From Streptococcus sanguinis SK355 (GTDB lineage: Bacteria; Bacillota; Bacilli; Lactobacillales; Streptococcaceae): a stretch of DNA of 64,000 nt. The notes under the pieces were generated by a model that saw only the letters and a program-made list of their open reading frames with translations, was not told the DNA's origin and did no database searches. The stretch lies in contig NZ_GL890993.1 in NCBI RefSeq assembly GCF_000212855.1, positions 1,042,705 through 1,106,704 on the forward strand. Direction: 5' to 3'. Both the position numbers and the translations under genes were made by a program. This document shows positions 9,383-18,047 of this stretch, piece after piece (positions within the stretch are counted from its first letter, which is position 1; the number at the start of each line of letters is the position of its first letter).

Positions 9383-9466
9383 ACAGAGAGCGAAGCGTAT
9401 TTAGATTTGACTAGGACAGACCGTCTTAAAGTAGTTTACAAAATAGAAAAGGAATTTGAATACTTT

Positions 9467-11002
9467 ATGAAACATTTAAAAAAAATAATGGTTTTAGCCT
9501 TGGCAGGCCTAGCCCTAGCCTCCTGTGTAAACCCTAGCAAAACCAGCGAGCCTGCTGGTGAGACAGACAGTAAGACTGTAACCATCGGTTATACGCAATT
9601 TCCAGCAAATGTGGATCCAGCAGCGGAATACAATGGCTGGTTCACGGTCCGTTACGGAGTGGGAGAAACCCTCTTTAAGATGGACGACAAACTTGAAGTA
9701 AAACCTTGGCTGGCTGAGAAAATCGAAGCAGTCTCAGACCTAGAGTGGAAAATTACCCTCAAGGATAAGGTGACTTTCCAAAATGGTGAAAAAATGACCG
9801 GTGAAAAGGTCAAAGCTTCTCTGGAACGCTTGATTAAGACCAGCGAACGGGCAGCATCAGATATGGGCATTGACAGTATCTCTGCGGAGGGTCAAACCGT
9901 GACCATCAAGACAAAGGCTGTGCAACCTATCATGGCGAATCTCTTGGCAGAGCCATACTCCGCCATTGTCGATACGACTGGCAAGAGTGCATCTGACAAG
10001 GCTCCTGTCGGAACTGGCCCTTACATGGTGACCAAGTACACTCCTGAGAGCGGAGCAGAGCTCAAGGCTTATGATGACTACTGGGATGGCAAGCCAAAAG
10101 TTGCTAATCTGAAGATTAAATACTTCTCTGATCCGACAGCTATTTCTGCAGCCCTCAAGTCTAAGGAAGTGGATGCCGTCTATGGTCTGCCTTACGCAAA
10201 TCTAAGTACCTATGCTTCCGATAAGAACTACAAAATCTCTGAGGTAGAAGGTTCCCGCTACCTAGCTTATTACTATAACTTTGAAAATCCTTATGTAGCA
10301 GATGATAAGTTCCGTCAGGCTTTGGATACCTTGGTAGACAAGAAAACCTACTCAGAATCCCTCTTTAAAGGATCAGCTGTGCCAGCCGTTGGACCTTTCC
10401 CTACAGGTTTCGCCTTTGCCCTGCAAAAGAGCGTTCATGAATTTAACGTAGAAAAAGCTAAGAAACTCTTGGACGAAGCGGGTTACAAGGATACTGACGG
10501 CGATGGCTACCGTGAAAAAGACGGTCAAAAAGTCAGCATTGAGCTGCTGTCCTTTACCCGTCTGCCTGAAATACCGCTGGCTGTAGAAGCAAGCCAACAA
10601 CAGCTCAAGGAAGTTGGAATCGAAGCGACCATTAAGAAAGTTGAAGTCAGTGCCGTTGCCAGTGAAAAGGACTATGCCTTCACACCTTACGCGGTGGTGG
10701 CAGCTCCTATCGGTGATCCATATGCCTTCTTCAACAGTGCCGTTAAGACCAATGGTACAGCCAATATCGGTCACTACAGCAACCCAGAAGCAGACAAGAA
10801 AATCGAAGAGTTAGCGACTGAAACTGATCCAGCTAAGCGCAATCAGCTCAGCAAGGAAATCCAAGAAATCATGGATAAGGACTACGGCTTTACCATCATC
10901 GGCTTCTTCAAGGTCGCTCTGGTAATGGACAAGTCCGTCTCTGGTTTGGAATCCCATCCAACAGACTACTATCACGTCAGCAACAAACTTTCAAAGGAAT
11001 AA
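9467..11002 (+). CDS. ABC importer substrate-binding lipoprotein (SBP family 5, peptide/nickel class)
   Basis: Extracytoplasmic solute-binding lipoprotein of the dipeptide/oligopeptide/nickel family. The start is ATG 9467 (511 aa), because MKHLKKIMVLALAGLALASC is a complete lipoprotein signal with lipobox LASC; the in-frame extension to 9407 would bury it. Family features are GTGPYMVTKYTPESGAELKAYDDYW (about residues 185-205) and KAKKLLDEAGYKDTDGDGYR near residue 335. It heads a five-component importer with two ATPases, two permeases and an embedded metal deacylase. It is less like NikA than the second binding protein at 15.4 kb. The substrate is unknown; peptide, metal-chelate or an opine-like metallophore are possible, and cobalt or nickel would fit the neighbourhood. 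Confidence 0.88.
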   Translation: MKHLKKIMVLALAGLALASCVNPSKTSEPAGETDSKTVTIGYTQFPANVDPAAEYNGWFTVRYGVGETLFKMDDKLEVKPWLAEKIEAVSDLEWKITLKDKVTFQNGEKMTGEKVKASLERLIKTSERAASDMGIDSISAEGQTVTIKTKAVQPIMANLLAEPYSAIVDTTGKSASDKAPVGTGPYMVTKYTPESGAELKAYDDYWDGKPKVANLKIKYFSDPTAISAALKSKEVDAVYGLPYANLSTYASDKNYKISEVEGSRYLAYYYNFENPYVADDKFRQALDTLVDKKTYSESLFKGSAVPAVGPFPTGFAFALQKSVHEFNVEKAKKLLDEAGYKDTDGDGYREKDGQKVSIELLSFTRLPEIPLAVEASQQQLKEVGIEATIKKVEVSAVASEKDYAFTPYAVVAAPIGDPYAFFNSAVKTNGTANIGHYSNPEADKKIEELATETDPAKRNQLSKEIQEIMDKDYGFTIIGFFKVALVMDKSVSGLESHPTDYYHVSNKLSKE

Positions 11003-11005
11003 AAC

Positions 11006-11788
11006 ATGCTGGAAATGAAAGATCTGCTGGTGCAGTCAGCAGATAAAGTCATTCTCGATCGGGTCTCCCTCTCTCTTGCTGAGGGGGAGTCCCTTTCGAT
11101 TGTGGGCGAGAGTGGCAGTGGCAAGTCTACCCTGCTCAAGATGCTGCTAGGTCTCCCTCTTAGGGGGCTGACAGTAACAGAGGGCAGTATTACCTTTGAG
11201 GGGCAGGAAATTCAGCCCCAGGACCACCGTATTTATCTGCCTTTTGTGGGCCGAGAAGTGGCCTGGATTAGCCAGCATGCCAGTCTCAGCTTTAACAACC
11301 GCCGTAAGATCAAAAAGCATTATCAGGACTTGGTGAAGAATCAGGGCCAGCAAGCAGCAAATTTCCGCCCCTTGGAAGAATGCCTAGAGATGGTGGGACT
11401 GCTGCCTGAAAAAGTCGTCAATAAGTATCCTTTCGAGCTCAGCGGTGGTATGATGCAGCTAGTCGGCGTGGCGCTGGCTCTAGCCAGCAGGCCCAAACTA
11501 TTGCTGGCTGATGAGCCGACCAGCGCTCTGGATGTCCTGTCTAAAATGAAGCTGCTTGATCTCTTGAGCAAGCTTCATCAAGAGGAAAACATGGCTATTC
11601 TCTTTGTCACACATGATATCAGCGTAGCTGAGCATCTAGCGCAAAAAGTAGTTGTCATGAAAGAAGGGCAGATTGTCGAAAGTGGTCCAGCCCATCAAGT
11701 TCTCCGCCATCCTGAGCAGGCCTATACCCAGAAATTGCTGAAGGCTGTGCCTAAGCTGGCAGAGTTTAGAGAAGGGGAGCAGCTATGA
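11006..11788 (+). CDS. ABC importer ATPase (OppD/NikD class)
   Basis: First of two ATPases of the importer headed by the 9.5 kb lipoprotein. 260 aa. Walker A is VGESGSGKSTLLK (about residues 35-47), the signature is ELSGGMMQLVGVALAL (about 145-160), Walker B is LLLADEPTSALD (about 167-178), and the switch histidine is in FVTHDIS. The signature replaces the usual QR with QL, a small oddity also leading into a hydrophobic stretch. It begins 3 nt after the binding-protein stop and overlaps the second ATPase gene by 4 nt. Confidence 0.92.
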   Translation: MLEMKDLLVQSADKVILDRVSLSLAEGESLSIVGESGSGKSTLLKMLLGLPLRGLTVTEGSITFEGQEIQPQDHRIYLPFVGREVAWISQHASLSFNNRRKIKKHYQDLVKNQGQQAANFRPLEECLEMVGLLPEKVVNKYPFELSGGMMQLVGVALALASRPKLLLADEPTSALDVLSKMKLLDLLSKLHQEENMAILFVTHDISVAEHLAQKVVVMKEGQIVESGPAHQVLRHPEQAYTQKLLKAVPKLAEFREGEQL

Positions 11789-12555
11789 ATCAAGTATTGA
11801 TCGGTCGCCAGTTGACCTACGAGTACAGTCAGATAGGCGAGCGGAGAATCGGTGTCTTTGATATTGACATTAGCTTGGAAAAGGGACAGGCTTTGGGTCT
11901 GGTCGGTGAATCAGGTTCAGGTAAGAGTACCATTGCCAAACTCATCTGCCGCTTTTTAAAGCCAGACCAAGGGGAGCTGACTCTACTGGGCCAGCCAGTC
12001 TCTGCCTACAAGGATAGGGACTACTATGCTCGGGTCCAGTATATCGCCCAGCAGCCCCAGTCGACCTTTCATCCTAAGCGCAGCATTCAGCAGAGCCTAG
12101 AAGAGGTCTGTCGAAACTTCTCTCTCTATCAGCAGCCGTCAGATAGAAAGCAGGCCATCCATGACTTGCTGAGATCGGTTGGTCTGACACCTGAGCTTGC
12201 TCGGCGGCTGCCGCACCAGCTGAGCGGAGGAGAATGCCAGCGGGCGGCTATTGCCCGTGCCCTGCTGATTAATCCCGATGTGCTCATCTGCGATGAAATC
12301 ACCAGTGCTCTGGATGTGACCGTTCAGTATGAGGTCATGCAGCTGCTGGCAGATATCAAGGAGCGCTCGCAGACCTCCTTTCTCTTCATCTCTCATGACA
12401 TCGCTCTGGTCAGCAATTTTGCGGAAGATTTGGTCGTCCTCAAGGACGGAATCGTGCAAGAAAAGGGCAGCATGCGAGAGGTCGTCTCTGCTCCCAAGAG
12501 TGACTATACCAAGCTCTTGCTCAGTCAGTACAGGGAGGATGAAGATGAGGATTAA
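11785..12555 (+). CDS. ABC importer ATPase (OppF/NikE class)
   Basis: Second ATPase of the same importer, 256 aa. Walker A VGESGSGKSTIAK (about residues 38-50), signature LSGGECQRAAIARALL (about 146-161), Walker B VLICDEITSALD (about 165-176) and HDIALV are present. The Walker-B region has DEI where DEP is usual, which keeps the catalytic glutamate. It overlaps the first ATPase gene by 4 nt and the deacylase gene by 11 nt. Confidence 0.92.
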   Translation: MNQVLIGRQLTYEYSQIGERRIGVFDIDISLEKGQALGLVGESGSGKSTIAKLICRFLKPDQGELTLLGQPVSAYKDRDYYARVQYIAQQPQSTFHPKRSIQQSLEEVCRNFSLYQQPSDRKQAIHDLLRSVGLTPELARRLPHQLSGGECQRAAIARALLINPDVLICDEITSALDVTVQYEVMQLLADIKERSQTSFLFISHDIALVSNFAEDLVVLKDGIVQEKGSMREVVSAPKSDYTKLLLSQYREDEDED

Positions 12556-13528
12556 GCAACAACTAGCTTCTATGGCTCCATGCAGCAGCTATCAAGGAAG
12601 TCTGCCTATCACGGATGAGCTGGCTATCCAGTACACTCTGCTTAAAGGACAGGCCTCCCAGCCCTTGCTGACCATCAGTGCTGCAGTCCATGGCTGCGAG
12701 TATGTCGGTGTCAAGGCGCTGATGGACTTGGCGCATGAGTGGGACTTTAGCTTTCAAGGCTCTGTCCTCCTCCTGCATGCAGTCAATGTCAGCGGCTTCT
12801 GGGCTCGGGAGACGACGCTTGTACCTGAGGACGGTCTCAATCTAAACAGGATCTTTCAAGACCAAGGGCCAGCTTCCAGTCTTAGCTATCAGATTCGGTC
12901 TGTGATTGAGAGCCAGGTCTTTAGCGTCAGTGATTTCTTGATTGACCTGCATAGTGGCAATCGGGAAGAACTGCTGACACCGCATGGTTACTACTCTCTG
13001 CGGGCGAATCCAGAGGTGGTCGAAAAATCCTATCAGATGCTGCAGGCTTCTGGGACACCGATTATCTATCAATCTCAGGACCGCGGCAACCTTTATCACG
13101 CTGCCTCGGTGGACTATGGTTTGCCTAGCATCCTGCTGGAGCAGGGAGAAAATGGTACCTGTCTGCCAGAAGATGTATTGGCTATGAAGGAGTCAGTCAA
13201 GCAAGTCGCCCGCTATCTTTTTGAAGGGGTTATGCCCTATTATAAGCAGGCGCCACTGATCTTTGATGACAGCTACTATCTGACCTGTCAGAGGTCGGGC
13301 TGCTGGATGTGCTTTGTCCGTCCTAATCAAACAGTACAGGCTGGTCAGGTCATCGGCGAAATCTGTGATATTTATGGCAATATTTTAGAAAAGGTGACTG
13401 CCAAGGAAGACGGTCTGGTCCTCTACCAGAAAGCGACCTTGGTCGTCCACCAAGGCGAAGTGCTGTTGGCTGTAGCTAGCAAGAAGCCTGGAAGCTACCA
13501 GACATCTGAAAGGGAGGCGCATGATTAA
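12545..13528 (+). CDS. Zinc deacylase of the succinylglutamate desuccinylase/aspartoacylase (M14-like) family
   Basis: Predicted zinc amidohydrolase that cleaves an N-acyl group from a small amino-acid-like molecule. ATG 12545 is chosen because GGGAGG at 12533-12538 sits 6 nt before it; the nearby in-frame ATG 12539 would be too close. The 327 aa protein has the metal motif HGCEY (about residues 47-51: His and Glu ligands) and the third ligand in LIDLHSGNREE (about 135-145). A C-terminal beta domain includes VRPNQTVQAGQVIGEICD. It lies between the ATPase and permease genes of one importer operon, overlapping both, so it probably processes what the importer brings in. The substrate is unknown. 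Confidence 0.85.
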   Translation: MRIKQQLASMAPCSSYQGSLPITDELAIQYTLLKGQASQPLLTISAAVHGCEYVGVKALMDLAHEWDFSFQGSVLLLHAVNVSGFWARETTLVPEDGLNLNRIFQDQGPASSLSYQIRSVIESQVFSVSDFLIDLHSGNREELLTPHGYYSLRANPEVVEKSYQMLQASGTPIIYQSQDRGNLYHAASVDYGLPSILLEQGENGTCLPEDVLAMKESVKQVARYLFEGVMPYYKQAPLIFDDSYYLTCQRSGCWMCFVRPNQTVQAGQVIGEICDIYGNILEKVTAKEDGLVLYQKATLVVHQGEVLLAVASKKPGSYQTSEREAHD

Positions 13529-14516
13529 ATTTATTATCAAAACTATTCTGCAATTCGTCCTCATCCTGCTCTGCGTCAGCTTTATCTCCTTTTTACTGGT
13601 TTATCTAGCACCGGGAGATCCGGCTGAGAGCATCCTCAACGCTCAGGGTATTCCTTATACCAAGGAACTGTTGGAAATCAAACGAGCAGAGATGGGCCTG
13701 AATGGCAGCTTTATGGAGCAATATCTGGCCTGGCTGGGCAGGATTGTCCATGGCGACTTTGGTGTGACCTATAATTCTGGAGCTTCGGTCTGGGAGCAGC
13801 TGATTTTCTATTTTCCCAACTCAGTCTATCTAGCTTTCTATACCCTGCTAGCGACTCTGGGGATTTCCCTGCCGACAGCTCTCTACACGTCCTACCATGC
13901 TGGGAAGCCAGTTGACCGCTTCCTGATGGCTGGTCTGGCTTTCCTGAATGCCATTCCTAGCTTTGTTATGGGCATTATCCTGATTCTGATCTTTTCCGTT
14001 CAGCTGCACTGGTTTCCCATTCAGGCAACGGCCAATGAGCTGGGCCTAGTCTTGCCAGTTCTGACACTGGCCATGATTATGTCTACTCGCTATATCCCGC
14101 AGTTGCGGACAGCTTTGATAGAAGTCCTGCATTCGCCAGAAGTCGAAGGTGCGCGAGGTCGAGGGATTCGAGAAGGACATATCCTATTGCACGATGTGAT
14201 TTACAATGTCCTGCCCTTTCTCCTGACCCTAGTCAGCCTTTCTCTGGGCTCGCTCTTAGGCGGTGTGGCTATTATCGAGCACCTCTTTTCCTGGCCGGGC
14301 GTTGGTAAGATGCTGATTGGAGTCGTCGCCAATCGGGATTATCCTCTTGTTCAGGGGGCGGTCCTCTTTATCACAGCTGGGGTCTTGACTGTAAATTTAG
14401 TCTTTCAACTGCTCATGGTTTGGCTCAATCCTCGCGTCCGACTGGCTCAGGGAAATCCCAAACTGCTGCCGCGCCTGAAGAAACTAAAAGCAAGCAAGGA
14501 GGGTTCGTATGGATAA
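13521..14516 (+). CDS. ABC importer permease (OppB/NikB class)
   Basis: Inner-membrane permease, 331 aa, with an N-terminal span at about residues 8-30, a periplasmic-type loop containing APGDPAESILNAQGIPY, and four to five further spans. The cytoplasmic coupling loop EVEGARGRGIREGHILLHD (about residues 205-225) is the EAA-type contact with the ATPase. A basic tail of about 20 residues follows. It overlaps the deacylase gene by 8 nt and the second permease gene by 8 nt. Confidence 0.92.
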   Translation: MIKFIIKTILQFVLILLCVSFISFLLVYLAPGDPAESILNAQGIPYTKELLEIKRAEMGLNGSFMEQYLAWLGRIVHGDFGVTYNSGASVWEQLIFYFPNSVYLAFYTLLATLGISLPTALYTSYHAGKPVDRFLMAGLAFLNAIPSFVMGIILILIFSVQLHWFPIQATANELGLVLPVLTLAMIMSTRYIPQLRTALIEVLHSPEVEGARGRGIREGHILLHDVIYNVLPFLLTLVSLSLGSLLGGVAIIEHLFSWPGVGKMLIGVVANRDYPLVQGAVLFITAGVLTVNLVFQLLMVWLNPRVRLAQGNPKLLPRLKKLKASKEGSYG

Positions 14517-15318
14517 AAAAATCAATCGAAAACTCTTGGTTTTGGGCGGTCTTATCGTCCTGGCCCTGCTCCTATCTTCCTTGGCCCCTCGTCTCTTGGG
14601 TGACAGTTTGACCAAGGTCAATCTGGGACAAGCCCTGCAAGGACCGAGCAGCAGTGAGTGGTTCGGAACGGACGCTCTGGGTCGGTCTGTCTTTGCGCGT
14701 GCAGTAAGCGGAGGTGCGGAAACAGCCCTACCAGCCCTGATGATTCTAATGCTGATTGCGGCGGTGGGCTCCTTTATCGGGGTGACTAGCGCCTTCATCG
14801 GCGGGAAATTCGACCAGTTCATCTTGCTGGTTATCACGGCCTTTCAGGCTTTTCCATCCATCATTCTGGTCATTGCCATCGTCAGTATCTTGGGCATCGG
14901 CCTCCAGCAAACCCTCATCGCTATCTGCTTGACAGCCTGGACCAAGTATGCCTATCTGATGCGCTCTATGACCCTGCAGCTGAAAAATGAACCCTATATC
15001 CAGTCCTCTAAAATGTATGGCAATAGTTTTTGGACAACTCTGAAAAACTATTATTTCCCCAGCCTTTTTCCTCAGATTCTGACAACCATGAGCTTTGACA
15101 TCAGCACCATTATCATGGAAATCGCTGGTCTCAGCTTTGTCGGACTAGGAGCTCAGGCGCCGTCGCCTGAGTGGGGAGCCATGATTAATGACGGCCGGAT
15201 TTATATCCAGGAAGCCCCTTGGATTGTGGTCTTCCCTTGTATCTTGCTGATTTTGACCATTCTCCTCTTCACCAAGTTCGGAGATGCGCTCAACAGCAAG
15301 TACAATCGCATGAGTTAA
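14509..15318 (+). CDS. ABC importer permease (OppC/NikC class)
   Basis: Second permease of the importer, 269 aa. FGTDALGRSVFARAVSGG (about residues 50-67) is the hallmark of the DppC/NikC group. Four or five spans follow, with the C-terminal SFVGLGAQAPSPEWGAMINDGR segment near residue 210. It is the last gene of the first importer operon. An 88 nt gap precedes the second importer operon, in which I see no convincing terminator. Confidence 0.92.
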   Translation: MDKKINRKLLVLGGLIVLALLLSSLAPRLLGDSLTKVNLGQALQGPSSSEWFGTDALGRSVFARAVSGGAETALPALMILMLIAAVGSFIGVTSAFIGGKFDQFILLVITAFQAFPSIILVIAIVSILGIGLQQTLIAICLTAWTKYAYLMRSMTLQLKNEPYIQSSKMYGNSFWTTLKNYYFPSLFPQILTTMSFDISTIIMEIAGLSFVGLGAQAPSPEWGAMINDGRIYIQEAPWIVVFPCILLILTILLFTKFGDALNSKYNRMS

Positions 15319-15406
15319 TCATCAAAAATCACCAGCTAAACTGTAGCTCCTATCTCTTGGGACTGCAAACAAAAAAATATGAATACAAGAAAGTGATTCA
15401 ATAAAA

Positions 15407-17014
15407 ATGAGAAAAAAATTATTTTTATTAGTTGTCCTCTTGCTGCCTTTATTCTTGGTAGCCTGCCAGCAAAACTCAAACTCTTCCCAACAGGTCAATG
15501 AGAAAGACAAACTCACCATGGTTTGGGGCGAAGACTTTGGGGATGTCAACCCTCACCGCTACAATCCAGACCAATTTGTCATTCAGGATATGGTCTATGA
15601 AGGCCTGGTCCGCTACGGTGACAATGGTAAAATCGAGCCAGCCTTGGCAGAAAGCTGGGATATCAGCGAAGATGGTAAAACCTATACCTTCAAGCTGAGA
15701 AAGGCAAAATTCTCAGACGACTCTGACTTTAACGCGGAGAATGTCAAACGGAATTTCGATACCGTCTTTTCAGAGGAAAATAAGAAAAACCACACTTGGT
15801 TTGACTTCACCAACCAACTGGAAAGCTACCGGGTTGTTGACGAGCATACCTTTGAGATTAAACTCAAACAAGCCTACAGCGCGACACTCTATGATCTCTC
15901 CATGATTCGTCCGATCCGTTTCGTAGCTGATGCTGCCTTCCCTGACGGAGATGACACGACTAAGGACAACCTCAAAAAACCAATCGGAACCGGTCAATGG
16001 GTTGTTAAAGACAAGAAGCCAAACGAGTACATCACCTTTACCCGTAACGAAAATTACTGGGGTGAAAAACCTAAACTGAAAGAAGTGACTGTCAAGATTA
16101 TTCCAGATCCGCAAACCCGTGCTCTTGAGTTTGAGTCTGGTAATGTTGACTTGATCTATGGAAATGGCGTTATCGGTCTGGATAACTTTGCTAAATATGC
16201 CAAAGATGACAAGTACACGACAGACGTATCTCAGCCAATGTCTAGCCGCCTCATGCTCTTGAATGCCAAGCAAGAAATCTTCAAAGACAAGACTGTCCGT
16301 CAGGCGATGAACCATGCGGTTGATAAGAAGTCTATCGCGAAAGACATTTTCCGCGGAACAGAAACACCAGCTGATACTATCTTCTCTAAGTCTACCCCTC
16401 ACTCTGATGCCAATCTGACTCCCTATGAATACGATATCGAGCTGGCTGAAAAGATGCTGGATCAAGCAGGCTGGAAGAAAGGAGCTGACGGTATCCGCGA
16501 AAAAGATGGCAAGAAAATGAGTCTGAATGTTCCTTATATTTCTTCTAAGGCGACAGACAAGGACTTGGTTGAGTACTTCCAAGGAGAATGGAAGAAAATC
16601 GGAATCGATGTTCAGCTCAAAGCTATGGAAGAAGATGACTACTGGGAAAATGCCAAGACAGGAAACTTTGACCTGATGTTGACTTATTCTTGGGGAGCAC
16701 CGTGGGATCCGCATGCTTGGATGACTGCCTTGACTTCACCAGCAGACCATGGTCACCCAGAAAATGTTTCCCTAGAAGCTCTGCCATCTAAGCCAGAAAT
16801 TGATAAAATTATCAAGGCGACTCTGGTCGAACCAGACGAAGCAAAAGTTGATGAAGGTTATAAGAAAGTTCTCACTATGCTCCATGATGAAGCTATCTAT
16901 ATCCCAATCACTTACCAATCCGTTGTTTCTGTCTACCGCAAGGGAGAACTTGATGGCATGCGCTTTGCTCCAGAAGAAAATGCCTTCCCACTGCGCTATA
17001 TTGAGAAAAAATAA
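15407..17014 (+). CDS. Nickel/cobalt-type ABC substrate-binding lipoprotein (NikA-like)
   Basis: 535 aa lipoprotein; signal MRKKLFLLVVLLLPLFLVAC with lipobox LVAC. From memory it tracks E. coli NikA closely along its length: VNPHRYNPDQFVIQDMVYEG (about residues 46-65), PIGTGQWVV, FTRNENYWGEKPK (about 215), IIPDPQTRALEFESGNVDLIYGN (about 230-250), TYSWGAPWDPHAW (about 425), and LHDEAIYIPITYQSVV. This supports nickel or another first-row metal (cobalt is plausible next to cobalamin genes) bound with a small chelator. It is followed by an attenuator-like hairpin and then the permease and ATPase genes. The upstream SD is weak. Confidence 0.9.
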   Translation: MRKKLFLLVVLLLPLFLVACQQNSNSSQQVNEKDKLTMVWGEDFGDVNPHRYNPDQFVIQDMVYEGLVRYGDNGKIEPALAESWDISEDGKTYTFKLRKAKFSDDSDFNAENVKRNFDTVFSEENKKNHTWFDFTNQLESYRVVDEHTFEIKLKQAYSATLYDLSMIRPIRFVADAAFPDGDDTTKDNLKKPIGTGQWVVKDKKPNEYITFTRNENYWGEKPKLKEVTVKIIPDPQTRALEFESGNVDLIYGNGVIGLDNFAKYAKDDKYTTDVSQPMSSRLMLLNAKQEIFKDKTVRQAMNHAVDKKSIAKDIFRGTETPADTIFSKSTPHSDANLTPYEYDIELAEKMLDQAGWKKGADGIREKDGKKMSLNVPYISSKATDKDLVEYFQGEWKKIGIDVQLKAMEEDDYWENAKTGNFDLMLTYSWGAPWDPHAWMTALTSPADHGHPENVSLEALPSKPEIDKIIKATLVEPDEAKVDEGYKKVLTMLHDEAIYIPITYQSVVSVYRKGELDGMRFAPEENAFPLRYIEKK

Positions 17015-17045
17015 AAGCTAACTTCATACATAAAAATTTGCATAT

Positions 17046-17098
17046 AAAGGGAGTAGTGCTGCCAAGGTTAAAAGCTTATCAGCCGCCCCTTTTCTTTT
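17046..17098 (+). terminator. Imperfect hairpin with T-rich tail between the NikA-like and NikB-like genes
   Basis: AAAGGG (17046-17051) pairs with CCCTTT (17087-17092) and an inner GCTG (17058-17061) with CAGC (17080-17083). TCTTTT follows. A partial terminator or processing site after the binding-protein gene is common in ABC operons and would raise the ratio of binding protein to membrane parts. Confidence 0.5.
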
Positions 17099-17105
17099 AA
17101 GAAAT

Positions 17106-18047
17106 ATGAAAAAAGATTTATTTAAAACAATAGTTTCTCTCTTTGCTGCCCTCTTGATGATTTCAGTCTTGACCTTTCTCTTGGCCAAGCTGTCCTCGGC
17201 GGATCAAGCAGAAAACTATTTAAGAATATCGAAGATTCAAGTGACTCCTCAATCCTTGGAAAAAGCCAGAGAATATCTGGGACTCAATCAACCCTGGCCC
17301 CAGCAGTATCTAGGCTGGCTGACTAAAGCTCTTCGTGGGGATTTTGGGACATCTTATCTATTAAAGGTTCCTGTCCTGCCCTTGGTGCTGGAGCGTTTCC
17401 AGTCAACCCTTTCTCTGGGCTTGACTTCCTTTGCCCTCATTTTGCTTACGTCTATTCCTTTGGGAATTTTTAGTGCAGTCTACAAGGGTTCTCTCTTTGA
17501 TAAGGTCACTCGCTTTCTATCCTTTTCCAGCGTTTCCATGCCCAGCTTTTGGTTAGGCTACATGCTGATTGTGATTTTTGCTGTTCAGCTCAGATGGCTG
17601 CCAGTTTCGGGCAAGCAGGACCTTAGCAGCTTGATTCTTCCTAGTCTGACCCTTAGTATGTCTTTGATTGGCCAATATACCGCTTTGATCCGCAAGGCCG
17701 TGATTGAGCAGATGAACAGTGTCCATGTCGAAAATGCCCTCTTGCGTGGAGTCAGCAAGTTCTTCCTAGTCAAGAATCATCTCTTGAGAAATTCCCTGCC
17801 AGCCATTGCGACAGGCCTGAGTCTGACCTTGGTCTATCTCCTGACAGGCTCCTTGATTGTCGAGGAAGTCTTCTCTTGGAACGGTGTCGGCTCTCTCTTT
17901 GTAGATGCGCTGCAGGCTGTGGATCTGCCCATCATCCAGTGCTGCATGCTTTTATTTGGCCTATTATTCTTGGGAAATAATATTCTAACCCAGCAGTTGC
18001 CGCTCTGGATAGACCCTAGAGTCAGAAAAAGGAGGAGCAATGTCTAA
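17106..18047 (+). CDS. Nickel/cobalt-type ABC permease (NikB-like)
   Basis: 313 aa membrane permease with an N-terminal span (about residues 8-30) and a loop with GLNQPWPQQYLGWLTKALRG (about 58-77), typical of NikB/DppB. Four to five further spans and the EAA-like coupling loop around VENALLRGVSKFFLVKNH (about 200-217) follow. It overlaps the NikC-like gene by 8 nt. Part of the operon with the 15.4 kb NikA-like lipoprotein. Confidence 0.9.
   Translation: MKKDLFKTIVSLFAALLMISVLTFLLAKLSSADQAENYLRISKIQVTPQSLEKAREYLGLNQPWPQQYLGWLTKALRGDFGTSYLLKVPVLPLVLERFQSTLSLGLTSFALILLTSIPLGIFSAVYKGSLFDKVTRFLSFSSVSMPSFWLGYMLIVIFAVQLRWLPVSGKQDLSSLILPSLTLSMSLIGQYTALIRKAVIEQMNSVHVENALLRGVSKFFLVKNHLLRNSLPAIATGLSLTLVYLLTGSLIVEEVFSWNGVGSLFVDALQAVDLPIIQCCMLLFGLLFLGNNILTQQLPLWIDPRVRKRRSNV

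Noticed and set aside
13249-13262. GCCACTG on the plus strand, possible B12 box
   Set aside because: It is inside the deacylase coding sequence with no aptamer core around it.
15770-16714. 314-codon open frame antisense to the NikA-like gene
   Set aside because: It lies wholly within a well-supported gene on the other strand, has no ribosome site or recognisable motif, and its composition is that of a mirrored coding frame.
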